Assembly: GCF_024347455.1 (NCBI RefSeq)
Contig: NZ_AP025483.1
Coordinates: 1,178,001 to 1,242,000 of the forward strand
Reading direction: 5' to 3'
DNA length: 64,000 nucleotides
Source: Vibrio echinoideorum
GTDB taxonomy: Bacteria; Pseudomonadota; Gammaproteobacteria; Enterobacterales; Vibrionaceae
Below are positions 51,559 through 60,497 of the stretch, in pieces. How positions within the stretch are numbered: the stretch's first letter is position 1; the number at the start of each line of letters is the position of its first letter. The position numbers and the translations under genes were made by a program. The notes below the pieces were generated by a model. The model ran no database searches and was not told the DNA's origin. It saw only the letters and a program-made list of their open reading frames with translations.

Positions 51559-54144
51559 ATGTCATTGGTGATAAACACTAGGTTTAATAGAAAAGAAAAC
51601 AACAAAAAAATTATGCAGATACGGTCATCTTTAAAGAAAAAAAGCATGGTAGCGCTTGGATTATACCTTGCGATGTTTATTGCGATTGTCGGTAGTGTGA
51701 CGTATTACGTCGTAGAATCCCCTGTGCGCGCCAAATTACAACAAAACCTCGACTTGCGTACGCAACTTTTATCTGCCTTGATTACAGAGCCACTCAGCAG
51801 CTCTCGAGGCTTTGTTGATAGCTTGGTTGGCTTTGCTCAAGCACATCGCAATGGTGATGATGTTATTCCGCTATTTAAATCGATGTTGGCGGCGAGTGAT
51901 GACACGATCGTCAGCGCGGGTATTTGGCCAGAACCTTACGTGTTGGATTCTAAGAAGCTGCTTAACAGCTACTTTTTCAACAAAGCCGACGATGGCAAGA
52001 TTGACCAGTTGTTTTCTTATAACAACCCTAAAAACGTCCCTTATCATCAAGAGTATTGGTACACCTCTGTCATTAACAAAGATCAAGGAACCATTTCGTG
52101 GAGTGATGTGTATATCGATCCATACACTCATGTTCGAATGATCACAGCCTCATCACCTTATTATTATGATGGTACCTTTGCTGGCGTTGCGACGGTAGAT
52201 CTCTCTCTTGAGGAGTTATTAGGCTTTATTAAGAACCATGCGGAAGAGTATGACCTTGGTATTACGTTAAGAGATAAACTTAACCAAGTATTGGTTTCCC
52301 ACAATTTCAATCTTGTTGAAGGGATTTACATCAGCAATAACCAGTTTGGTGAGTTCGGTTGGCAAGTGGATGTCGTCAATTCAAAATTACTGGTATCAGA
52401 TGAGGTATTTCGTCAGGTAATGAGTATTGAAGGCGGTATTGTGCCTCTGTTGTTATTGTGTGTAATGGCAGGTTATTACTTGTTGAACCGCTATTTAATT
52501 AGCCCTATCACAACCATTGCAGCCAAAGTCGATGGTTCTAAAGCGGGTGAGATCATTGATGTTGACTACTCAAGTCAAGATGAAATCGGTCATTTGATTA
52601 AAACCTTCAACGAAAAGACCATCTACCTTGAAGCTGAAAAGGTTAAAGCTCAAGCATCAACCAATGCTAAAACTGCTTTCCTTGCAACTCTGTCACATGA
52701 AATTCGAACTCCAATGAATGGTGTATTGGGAACCGCTCAGATCCTATTAAAAACCCCTTTAAATACAGAGCAAGAGAAACACCTTAAGAGCCTGTATGAG
52801 TCTGGCGATCACATGATGACTTTGCTCAATGAGATCTTGGATTTCTCAAAGATTGAACAAGGTCGATTGGATCTCGATGAAACTCGTTTCCCGCTTGATT
52901 CCATCATTGGCAGTATCAACAGCGTTTACTTCACATTGTCTTCCGAAAAGGGGCTTCAATTTAAGGTGTACTCTGAGGTGCCTTCTGGCCGTTGGTACTT
53001 CTCGGACAAAGCTCGCCTGCGCCAAATCTTGTTTAATCTACTGAACAACGCCGTGAAGTTCACTTACAGAGGCTTTGTTGAGGTATACCTGAAAGAAATT
53101 GTAGAAGGGAACGACACCTACCTCAGTATTCGAGTTCGTGATACTGGCATTGGTATCTCTAAAGAAGCCCAAAAGCGTATTTTCAAGCCTTTTGAACAAG
53201 CCGAGTCGTCGACCACAAGACGCTTTGGCGGTACTGGCCTTGGCTTGGCGATTGTGAAGAAAATTGCTCAGCTCATGGATGGCAGTATTACTGTTACCAG
53301 TGAAGAGGGCATAGGTACAAGCTTCGATGTTCGATTGAAGATTCAACCTTGTCAGCCTGGAGAGATTGAGAGCTTGCCACATAAGAAGTTGGATTATTCT
53401 GGCTTGAAAGTGCTGATTGTAGAAGATAACCGAACCAATACCGTCATCATTGAGACCTTCATGAGCAGCAAAGGGTTCACCTGTAAAAGCGTCGAAAATG
53501 GTGAGCTTGCCATACAAGCCGTCGTCGCTGAGCATTTTGATTTGGTGTTGATGGATAACCATATGCCTGTGATGGACGGCGTTGAATCAACAACAGCGAT
53601 TCGTTCCTTAATTGGCGATGTGTCATCAGTTTTGATATTTGGTTGTACTGCTGATGTATTTAAAGAGACACGCGAGCGTATGCTCGGTGCTGGTGTGGAT
53701 TACATTATTGCTAAACCGATTGATGAACGTGAGCTCGACGACGCTTTATTCCGTTACTCGAACAAGCTTTACCAATTTCATGACGATGAAAGCCATGAGG
53801 ATGCGATAAGTGATGAATTTCGTCATAAAACAGTAAGTAGTAATATAAACCTACAGAACACACATCCACACGGGCAGAAGAGTCAAAGTCGTTCGCTACC
53901 TAAACCCGACCTGCGAAATAAAGACAACACTGAAGAGCTACTAGTAACGCTGTATGTGGCGCTAGAAGATAATAACCTTGAGCTGATTCAGTTTGCCTTG
54001 GAAACCCTACGTGCTCATATTGTCCCGATGAACAATGCTGAACTTACATCTCAAGTTGATAAAGCCCTAGAACAAGTTTCTCTTGGGGCGCCTCCTACCC
54101 AGGGTGTCATTAACATTATTACTGTTAACTTACCTATGGCCTAA
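51559..54144 (+). CDS. cqsR: CqsR-like hybrid sensor histidine kinase
   Basis: 861 residues. Membrane helix (about 32-51), periplasmic dCache sensor (about 52-290), second helix (about 292-312), HAMP (to about 365), HisKA with phosphoacceptor His380 in LSHEIRTPMNG, HATPase (N-box LLNNAVKF, G-box GGTGLGLAI) and a receiver with Asp666 in LVLMDNHMPVMDG. The sensor has Trp/Tyr-rich stretches and GVATVDLS, resembling dCache pockets for small amines. In V. cholerae CqsR, encoded near nadA, is such a kinase feeding LuxU and responds to ethanolamine. A helical C-terminal tail (about 785-861) lacks an Hpt His. ATG 51559 follows AAAAAGG; an in-frame TTG and a later ATG (51613) are alternatives. Kinase call sure; CqsR identity by architecture and neighbours. 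Confidence 0.75.
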   Translation: MSLVINTRFNRKENNKKIMQIRSSLKKKSMVALGLYLAMFIAIVGSVTYYVVESPVRAKLQQNLDLRTQLLSALITEPLSSSRGFVDSLVGFAQAHRNGDDVIPLFKSMLAASDDTIVSAGIWPEPYVLDSKKLLNSYFFNKADDGKIDQLFSYNNPKNVPYHQEYWYTSVINKDQGTISWSDVYIDPYTHVRMITASSPYYYDGTFAGVATVDLSLEELLGFIKNHAEEYDLGITLRDKLNQVLVSHNFNLVEGIYISNNQFGEFGWQVDVVNSKLLVSDEVFRQVMSIEGGIVPLLLLCVMAGYYLLNRYLISPITTIAAKVDGSKAGEIIDVDYSSQDEIGHLIKTFNEKTIYLEAEKVKAQASTNAKTAFLATLSHEIRTPMNGVLGTAQILLKTPLNTEQEKHLKSLYESGDHMMTLLNEILDFSKIEQGRLDLDETRFPLDSIIGSINSVYFTLSSEKGLQFKVYSEVPSGRWYFSDKARLRQILFNLLNNAVKFTYRGFVEVYLKEIVEGNDTYLSIRVRDTGIGISKEAQKRIFKPFEQAESSTTRRFGGTGLGLAIVKKIAQLMDGSITVTSEEGIGTSFDVRLKIQPCQPGEIESLPHKKLDYSGLKVLIVEDNRTNTVIIETFMSSKGFTCKSVENGELAIQAVVAEHFDLVLMDNHMPVMDGVESTTAIRSLIGDVSSVLIFGCTADVFKETRERMLGAGVDYIIAKPIDERELDDALFRYSNKLYQFHDDESHEDAISDEFRHKTVSSNINLQNTHPHGQKSQSRSLPKPDLRNKDNTEELLVTLYVALEDNNLELIQFALETLRAHIVPMNNAELTSQVDKALEQVSLGAPPTQGVINIITVNLPMA

Positions 54145-54392
54145 GTGTTGTTTAATTACAGAAAGTAAACAACGAATTGGCCACTATTTGACCTTGATGC
54201 GATTTTTTGGTTGAAGTGACTGCTTTTTAACTGGTTTTTGGTAGTTAATTTACAACTCGATTTTTAATTTGGAATGTATGACTGCTTATCTTGTGTTTTA
54301 ATAGCGGTATTATCTGGTAGGGTGCAAATACACCTTGTTTATATGTTACTAAATCACTACTTAGGCAGTGATATATTTTAGGTTTGTTGTTA

Positions 54393-54842
54393 ATGAAGTC
54401 TCGTGGTCCATTTTGTATTCGTAATGCAGCAGCGGATACATTTGCTATGGTAGTTTTCTGTTTTATCTCAGGGATGATCGTAGAAGTGTTTATTTCAGGT
54501 ATGACGTTTGAGCAATCTCTTGCTTCTCGAACGTTATCTATTCCGGTAAACATTGCTATCGCTTGGCCTTATGGTGTTTTTCGTGATTGGTTCTTGCGCA
54601 ATGGTGCAAAGCTTTCACAAAGTACCCCGATGAAAAACCTGTCTGATTTGATGGCTTACGTGTTATTCCAATCACCTGTATACGCCGGTATTTTACTTGC
54701 AGTAGGCGCTTCAACTGATCAGATCGTAACAGCCGTGACCAGTAATGCAGTTATCTCATGTGGTATGGGCGTGCTTTACGGTTACTTCTTAGATATGTGC
54801 CGTAAATGGTTTAGAGTTCCTGGTTATTATCAGCAAGCGTAA
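54393..54842 (+). CDS. alaE: L-alanine exporter AlaE
   Basis: 149 residues, the E. coli AlaE length. Four membrane segments (about 15-35, 48-65, 85-105, 115-137). Strong matches: [54 protein letters not shown] and [11 protein letters not shown]. It exports alanine and protects from dipeptide-derived alanine stress. ATG at 54393; an in-frame TTG nine bases earlier is unneeded. About 250 bases upstream to the kinase gene hold no recognisable feature. Confidence 0.93.
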   Translation: MKSRGPFCIRNAAADTFAMVVFCFISGMIVEVFISGMTFEQSLASRTLSIPVNIAIAWPYGVFRDWFLRNGAKLSQSTPMKNLSDLMAYVLFQSPVYAGILLAVGASTDQIVTAVTSNAVISCGMGVLYGYFLDMCRKWFRVPGYYQQA

Positions 54843-54937
54843 GCCCCTCGATATTATGAAATTTGGTTTGTTTTTGATCTAATGAGTTAATTTATAATCG
54901 AACAAACTGAAAAAGGCACTTTTTTTGATAATGCCCC

Positions 54938-54966
54938 TTGACCAAAGCAAGCAGAATCAATAAAGT
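54938..54966 (+). promoter_or_regulatory. tRNA-Ser promoter
   Basis: TTGACC (54938-54943), 17-base spacer, TAAAGT (54961-54966), followed by a GC-rich discriminator (AGCGCC) typical of growth-rate-controlled stable RNA promoters. Transcription would start about 32 bases before the tRNA. Confidence 0.75.
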
Positions 54967-55004
54967 AGCGCCTCGTTGAGTAACAAGCTCAACACAAAAT
55001 TTGT

Positions 55005-55095
55005 GGAAGGATGGCTGAGTGGCTTAAGGCGCTCGCCTGGAAAGCGAGTATACGTTTATAGCGTATCTGGGGTTCAAATCCCCATCCTTCCACCA
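55005..55095 (+). tRNA. serX: tRNA-Ser (anticodon GGA)
   Basis: A 91-base class II tRNA with the CCA end encoded. Acceptor strands GGAAGGA and TCCTTCC pair fully; the anticodon stem CTCGC/GCGAG carries CT-GGA-AA; a long variable arm (TATACG...CGTATC) identifies serine; the T-loop is GGTTCAAATCC. It reads UCC and UCU. The gene symbol is by analogy with E. coli tRNA-Ser(GGA) genes and is not certain. Confidence 0.97.
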
Positions 55096-55101
55096 CTATT
55101 C

Positions 55102-55132
55102 AAAACCCTAGCAGAAATGCTGGGGTTTTCTC
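55102..55132 (+). terminator. tRNA-Ser terminator
   Basis: Stem AAAACCCTAGCA/TGCTGGGGTTTT (one G-U) with a GAAA loop, then T-rich sequence. Confidence 0.85.
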
Positions 55133-55350
55133 GTTTTAGAGCCCCCTATATTTCACCTCATCTACTCTATCTCTAGCATCAGTTCCTTTAATCATTTCTT
55201 TATCGTTATTTACTCTATCTATATCTACGTAAATTGATCCATATTAGTTGCTTTTGTAACCGATAAAAGCTTGATTTTTTGGTCTGGTTCTAGATGATCA
55301 AGGGTAAGCAACATTATGAATAATCTTAACTATTAGGAATCTATCTCCTC

Positions 55351-56565
55351 ATGACGGAAACCCTCGTTTCTCCATTGCTCTCCTTTACTATCGCGATCTC
55401 ATTACTGTTTATTGGTAAAGGTTTGATTGAGCGATCTGAAGTATTAAGGAAGTATTCTCTACCGGAGCCGGTTATTGGTGGCTTTGTTTGTGCTGCTACC
55501 GTTGCCGCGCTTTATTACTTATTTGAAATTCAAATCACTTTTAGCCTAGATGTCAGAGATTTTTTACTGCTCTACTTTTTTGCTGGCATCGGACTCCAAG
55601 CGGATATTAAAACCCTGATTAAGGGTGGGCGACCGTTGTTCATTCTATTGTTTCTTGCTGCTGTCTTTATCGTGTTGCAAAACGTGGTTGGGATGGCGGT
55701 AGCTTCGGGCTTTGGAATGGATCCCAAAGCTGGCTTGTTATCTGGCTCTGTGAGCTTAATCGGCGGTGTAGGCACAACGTTGGCGTGGGCACCAATGTTC
55801 GTGGAAGAGTTTGGCATTTCGAACGCGCTAGAGCTCGGTGTGGCGTCAAACACGGTTGGCTTGATTGCAGCGTGTGTGATTGGTGGTCCAATTGCAAATT
55901 ACTTACTTAATAAACACAAAATCAGCCCGTCTAACGAAGAAGACGTGACGGTTGGTGCGTACCAAGAAAGCGAAACACGCACTGAGTTAAGTCATTACGG
56001 TGTGCTGTGGGCATGGTTACTTTTAAACCTCACTCTGATGCTTGGTTACAGCATCAGTGAAATTATCGACTCAATGGGGTTAAAACTTCCATTGTTCGTA
56101 AGCTGCTTAATCGCTGGTATTTTTATAGGAAATATTGGCCGTGCATTGTTTACGAAGCGTCGAACACAAGAGAAAATAGCCCAAGGCCGAAAAGGCTTAG
56201 CGATGATTTCTGATATTTGTTTGGGGATGTTCCTGACGATGGCGTTGATGGGTCTTCGCATCTGGGATCTTGATGGGTTATTTGGCTATATCTCGGTGAT
56301 CATGAGTATTCAGATTCTACTGTCCCTGTTATTTACCATGTTCGTGGTCTACTACATGATGGGACGAAACTATGACTCCGTGGTGATATGTTCAGGCTTC
56401 GGTGGTATTACATTAGGTTCGACCGCTACAGCGATTGTGAACATGACGGCCGTGACGCATCGTTATGGTGCAAGCCCACAAGCTTTCATTGTGGTTCCAT
56501 TAGTATGTGGTTTCTTTGTCGATTTAATCAATGCATTGGTGATTAGTTTCTTCGTCGGAATGTAA
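55351..56565 (+). CDS. gltS: Sodium/glutamate symporter GltS
   Basis: 404 residues, about the E. coli length (401), with some ten to twelve membrane helices in two inverted repeats. Family motifs: SLPEPVIGGFVCA, GIGLQADIKTLIKGG, SGSVSLIGGVGTTLAW and CSGFGGITLGSTATAIVNM near 350-368 (the paired GG reentrant loops). It takes up glutamate with Na+, matching a marine lifestyle. The ribosome site is weak (AGGA twelve bases before ATG). Hairpins at 56568-56581 and 56597-56626 follow the stop but have no T-run. Confidence 0.95.
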   Translation: MTETLVSPLLSFTIAISLLFIGKGLIERSEVLRKYSLPEPVIGGFVCAATVAALYYLFEIQITFSLDVRDFLLLYFFAGIGLQADIKTLIKGGRPLFILLFLAAVFIVLQNVVGMAVASGFGMDPKAGLLSGSVSLIGGVGTTLAWAPMFVEEFGISNALELGVASNTVGLIAACVIGGPIANYLLNKHKISPSNEEDVTVGAYQESETRTELSHYGVLWAWLLLNLTLMLGYSISEIIDSMGLKLPLFVSCLIAGIFIGNIGRALFTKRRTQEKIAQGRKGLAMISDICLGMFLTMALMGLRIWDLDGLFGYISVIMSIQILLSLLFTMFVVYYMMGRNYDSVVICSGFGGITLGSTATAIVNMTAVTHRYGASPQAFIVVPLVCGFFVDLINALVISFFVGM

Positions 56566-57646
56566 GTGAAGCCAGTGCTTCGCAAGAGTTTATGATTAGT
56601 AGCTTGTTCAACAGAGTAAGCTACTAGTGATTTAATTTTGTGGCCTTGATGAGCGCTGTACTTGCTAAAGTGCCGTGATTTTCAAAGCTAGTTGGCCAAG
56701 TTCCACTGCATCTAGCCATTGCTGCTTTAGACGTGAACGCTCATGTCAACTAGTTGGATGTATATAGATCTAACGTTTCACCGCTCGTTGCGGTACCTTA
56801 TAATATTTTTTCCTATTACAGCCTTCTCTCTCAGGTATGGTATACATGTCTGCCCTTCAATGACCTTCTCATCAACCCTAAAGTAATATTCCCAAACACT
56901 GACAGAGTGAACGTTGGTTTAAATCTATGTTAATAAATCCAAAATGAGACTTGTAATTTTAATGTTTGTTCAGTGATTCACAGATATCAGATTGCATTTA
57001 AGAATGAAAATTATTAACGGTTTATTATCTCTTTATTAAAGTTATATTTATTTAATCTAAGATTAAATATTAATCTATTTTCGTTAGTTCAGAAATCCTA
57101 CTAAATTATATTGATATCTCTATCAACATAATGTTTTTTTAGTTTAACCCATCAAAGGGAACTCTATTTTTGTATGATTATCGAACTTATTTTTTCTTGA
57201 TGATTAGAAAAGTTCAAGGTTAGAAGTCAGAGTTGGAGTTTAAATATTGAACGATATCTATGGTGAGGATTAAATAAATTAGATCTGAAACCAGTTATTT
57301 GCTCTACCTATAGATAATTAAAACAATATAGAAAGGCTTTAAAACGGGTATTAGCTCACAATTCTTATAAATATTAAAACTCGATATAACCTATATATTT
57401 CTCACAAATTGACGGTGTCATGATTTTGACTTTCTGACTTCTAATCCAGAATTACCACTTGAAATAGCCCTTCAAGCATTGGGGTATATAGGAGTCGAAA
57501 TGTTGACACTTGGAACTGATGTCACGTTTTCTTTGCCTAAAGTGATGAGTGTGGCGCACATATCTTCACTTCAACCATATGTATATCTTATTGATTGAAA
57601 AAAATTAATTTTGTACCATGCGACAACAAACTTTGGTGGACGTCAC
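56566..57646. other. AT-rich gene-poor region between gltS and the envelope operon
   Basis: About 1.1 kb with no ORF above 60 residues on either strand. It contains two hairpins after gltS, a perfect 12-base inverted pair (57220-57231 with 57433-57444) enclosing 225 bases, two TGACA/TGTCA-type inverted repeats (57410-57420 and 57504-57524), and a 32-codon ORF with a good ribosome site (57500-57598). It may hold the promoter of the downstream operon; I could not find a strong sigma-70 or sigma-54 match. Confidence 0.5.
57500..57598 (+). CDS. Possible small ORF (32 residues)
   Basis: ATG at 57500 with GGAG five bases upstream, ending TGA at 57596-57598. The product (MLTLGTDVTFSLPKV...) has no recognisable motif. 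It lies 48 bases before the start of the envelope operon and could be a leader peptide. The same bases carry a TGACA-N11-TGTCA inverted repeat, so the ORF may be chance. Confidence 0.25.
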   Translation: MLTLGTDVTFSLPKVMSVAHISSLQPYVYLID

Positions 57647-58591
57647 GTGAACACAAATAATAGTACATTAAAACTGTTAATCACTTGTTGCTTATTTTTC
57701 TTATCGAACCCAGCTTTCGCTCAATCTTATTGGGAAGTAAAAGGTATTGGTGAAAATGAATCAGAAGCAACGATCGATGCGAAAGAAAATCTAGCTTTTC
57801 GGGTAAACAGTACAGTGAAGGCATCTACGTTTAATTCCCAAGTTTTCCAATCTACGATAGAAACAAAAAACGGAGAGGAGATTGGAACTCGCGGTAAAGT
57901 TGACAGTGCTTTCGGTACTACATCTGAAATTACTTCTGTACCTATTAGCATTTCAAATATGGAAGTAATGACATCACAATGTGATGCTTCTGGGTGTAAC
58001 TACCTATTTAGAGTTAACGTAGATGTGTGGGTTGATCAGTTGTCAATTGATATTAATAAGAACCACCAGCTCGCTCAACAATATTTAACCTCCCAAGAAA
58101 GTGACTGGAAAGGTGCTGTGTTCACGAACAAAGCTCACACCTTATTGAAGAGTAATAGAGAATCACTATTAGTGTTGTCATCGTTAGATCATGATGTTGC
58201 TAAAAAATTCTATGGACCACAATTAATACTCGAGCGTAATACGATTGATCGTTTTCAAAATATCAGCATTTCCATTCGTTCTGCTTCAGATATGTATTCC
58301 TCGAAAACGAAAGCTTTGCTTACTCAAAACATAGGGGCAACTTCGCAAGGCGACATCATTGTTTATATCAAAGGTAATGTAAGACAAGGCAAGAAAAACA
58401 ACACTTACATTGCTAAGCAAGATCTAATACTACAAGTCTTTGAAGCTAGAAATCCCAATGTGGCGGTTAGCCAAAAGATTTTATCGGAGGTAGGAAAGTC
58501 TTCGATTAGTAAAGAGCAAGCACTTGATGCTGCTCATACAGAAATAACAAAAATTCTCAATAAAAACTCTATTTATACTCTCTTGAATTAA
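57647..58591 (+). CDS. Secreted LPP20-like protein, first gene of the envelope operon
   Basis: 314 residues from the GTG at 57647, chosen because GGTGGA lies six bases upstream and the product then begins with a clean Sec signal (about 1-25, ending NPAFAQS); an in-frame ATG at 57611 adds twelve polar residues. After cleavage comes YWEVKGIGENESEATIDAKENLA, the strand-helix pattern of LPP20/FlgT-N folds (about 28-130), then an uncharacterised alpha/beta half (about 140-314). No lipobox, so it is periplasmic or a partner of the lipoproteins that follow. The next gene starts 11 bases after the stop. Function unknown. Confidence 0.75.
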   Translation: MNTNNSTLKLLITCCLFFLSNPAFAQSYWEVKGIGENESEATIDAKENLAFRVNSTVKASTFNSQVFQSTIETKNGEEIGTRGKVDSAFGTTSEITSVPISISNMEVMTSQCDASGCNYLFRVNVDVWVDQLSIDINKNHQLAQQYLTSQESDWKGAVFTNKAHTLLKSNRESLLVLSSLDHDVAKKFYGPQLILERNTIDRFQNISISIRSASDMYSSKTKALLTQNIGATSQGDIIVYIKGNVRQGKKNNTYIAKQDLILQVFEARNPNVAVSQKILSEVGKSSISKEQALDAAHTEITKILNKNSIYTLLN

Positions 58592-58602
58592 AGGTTCTCA
58601 AA

Positions 58603-59319
58603 ATGCTTAAGAAATCAATCCTTGCAGGTTTAGTCGTATCAGTTATGGCCGGTTGTTCATCAATTCCTGGTATGGAATCAGCAACCGTAGACCGCGAAGC
58701 TACAAGCAAGGAACTTACTCAGAACTGTAAAGAACTAGGTACAGAGTTCACACCTGTATCATTCGCCGTTGATAAAGCATCAAAAGTGATGGTGTCACTG
58801 CAAGATCGCCAATGTTCAGTGTTTAATGACTACCGTACTCTTGCATCTAAACATGGTGATGTTGCTGGTTTCCTAGCAGTAAACGCGGATAAGTCTGATG
58901 AAGAACTTCGTGTTGCAATGAGCGAATTCGATGAAGGTAAACCTACAAATAAAATGATTACCCCTCAAGTAGAAGCTTACAAAAAAGCCTCTGATGAAAT
59001 CTTCCAGAAAAACTTAAAATTGGCGGCAGATATCGCAGTTCAAGCGGCTGAACTAACTTACATTGCATCTCAACATGCATCGGCACTTGCGCATGATTCT
59101 GCTGGTGGCGCAATGGATAGCTTTTTTGCAGCTGTCTCAAGCGAGAAAGAAGGTGAAGCAAGCGAAGAGGAAACGGTACCCGTTGTTGAAGCTTACCACG
59201 AGATGGAAGCTCGCTCGCTACTTGCATTAGATGCCAACTCACTTATTTCTATGGATAAAAACACTATCGAACAACTTGAGAACCTAGATAAAGTTGTTGC
59301 TGACAAAGTGAAATCATAA
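58603..59319 (+). CDS. Helical outer-membrane lipoprotein of unknown function
   Basis: 238 residues. The signal MLKKSILAGLVVSVMAGC gives a lipidated Cys18 with Ser at +2 (outer-membrane sorting). The mature part is largely helical, contains two further cysteines (near 42 and 63) that could form a disulfide, an Ala-rich helix (about 140-170) and an acidic stretch (EKEGEASEEE). AAAGG lies eight bases before the ATG. Its TAA overlaps the ATG of the next gene by one base. I do not recognise the family. Confidence 0.75.
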   Translation: MLKKSILAGLVVSVMAGCSSIPGMESATVDREATSKELTQNCKELGTEFTPVSFAVDKASKVMVSLQDRQCSVFNDYRTLASKHGDVAGFLAVNADKSDEELRVAMSEFDEGKPTNKMITPQVEAYKKASDEIFQKNLKLAADIAVQAAELTYIASQHASALAHDSAGGAMDSFFAAVSSEKEGEASEEETVPVVEAYHEMEARSLLALDANSLISMDKNTIEQLENLDKVVADKVKS

Positions 59320-60497
59320 TGAAACTTTCTCGAATTGCCGGTTTAGTTACTGCTGCAATTGCACTAACGGGTTGTCAGAGTAATCAAGGTAGCCAAACGT
59401 ATTCTGTCGAAAGTAATGCGGGAAATTCATCGCTGGTTATCGGCAAATCAGCACACGAATTTAGCAGTGAGGATATTGAAGTACCAGCGTACTTCAATAC
59501 CCAAGGTCTTCAATTCTGTACCTATGAAGCAGAAGAAAAAGACACTCGTTGTCCACTCGCGAAAAAAACAATTCGTTTGTATTTTGGTGATGTGAAAACG
59601 GATGTGAATGAAAATCTTCAGGGAAAATCTGCTGATGTTTTTAATTCCATGCACTCAAGCATCAGTAAATTCCAAACCAAAGCGTTAGAGAATACTTTAG
59701 AAAACCAGTTTGCAGGCGTTAACCGCTTCCGCATTTTGACGCGTGATACCGATGCTGTTAACACTGCGATGGAAGAAATTCTGATAGACGAAGGCGCGGT
59801 AAACGTAGCTAAAAAGGCAGGAAGTCGCGGCAAGTTGTCTACCGATTACATTATGAAAGTCGATGTACTCAAAACAGCTGACATGTTGTTCGGTTCAACC
59901 CAGTCTTTGTTCCAAACGTCAATGGAAATGACGACAGGTGTGATTGATCCATATACACGTGAAAAATTGAGCTATCCGAATATCGGTAAGATACGTGTTT
60001 CTAACTTCGACGTACGCGATAAAGACAGTTACACCACAGTGATAGCAAATGGCGATTATTATCGCGGTTTTAACTACACCAGTGGTAAAGATGTTGATGC
60101 CGTTCTTAATGAAATGTCATCACGCGGCTTCGATATTATGTTAACGCGTTTGCTTAAAGAAATGCCAGCTACCGCTCAGGTTATGGGTATTAAAGGCGAC
60201 CGAATTTCATTAGACCGTGGCCAAAATGCAGGCGTATTACCCAATGAGACCATGGTTATATTTGAATACAGCGCAGGTTTTGTTGAACCTATCGGTGTTG
60301 CTACTGTTAACCCAAGCCAACAAAGTGCCCAAGGGAAAATTGTTCGCTGGAAAGACAGCAGCATAGCCGACGAAGTGAAAGACATTGCTGAGGACGGAAT
60401 TTATCGCCCTGATCGCCAACGTCGTATTTTCGCTGTAAGTGTTGGTGTGCCTATGGAGTTTATGAAGGAGCGTAGTACATGGGCGGCAAAAGGCTAA
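59319..60497 (+). CDS. CsgG-like lipoprotein with FlgT-C-like tail
   Basis: 392 residues. Lipobox ALTGC (Cys19, Gln at +2). The middle (about 90-300) has the CsgG/TolB-N pattern: KALENTLENQFAGVNRFRILTRD, a following 'EEILIDEGAV' helix and STDYIMKVDVLKTAD. The last part (about 285-350, VMGIKGDRISLDRGQNAGVLPNE then a beta-rich stretch) resembles the small beta domain at the end of FlgT. CsgG-type proteins form nine-fold outer-membrane pores; FlgT forms part of the Vibrio flagellar H-ring. Both resemblances are by eye. It overlaps its neighbours on both sides, so it is core to the operon. Confidence 0.65.
   Translation: MKLSRIAGLVTAAIALTGCQSNQGSQTYSVESNAGNSSLVIGKSAHEFSSEDIEVPAYFNTQGLQFCTYEAEEKDTRCPLAKKTIRLYFGDVKTDVNENLQGKSADVFNSMHSSISKFQTKALENTLENQFAGVNRFRILTRDTDAVNTAMEEILIDEGAVNVAKKAGSRGKLSTDYIMKVDVLKTADMLFGSTQSLFQTSMEMTTGVIDPYTREKLSYPNIGKIRVSNFDVRDKDSYTTVIANGDYYRGFNYTSGKDVDAVLNEMSSRGFDIMLTRLLKEMPATAQVMGIKGDRISLDRGQNAGVLPNETMVIFEYSAGFVEPIGVATVNPSQQSAQGKIVRWKDSSIADEVKDIAEDGIYRPDRQRRIFAVSVGVPMEFMKERSTWAAKG

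Noticed and set aside
54976..55176. 66-codon ORF across the serine tRNA
   Set aside because: It translates the tRNA gene itself and its terminator; no ribosome site.
56624..56742. Minus-strand open stretch after gltS (39 codons, AFTSKAAMARCSG...)
   Set aside because: No start or ribosome site at its beginning and too short to judge; it could be a gene remnant but I cannot support that.
57540..57575. Sigma-54 promoter (TGGCGC near 57552) before the envelope operon
   Set aside because: The -24 element is weak and the required GC at -12 is absent.
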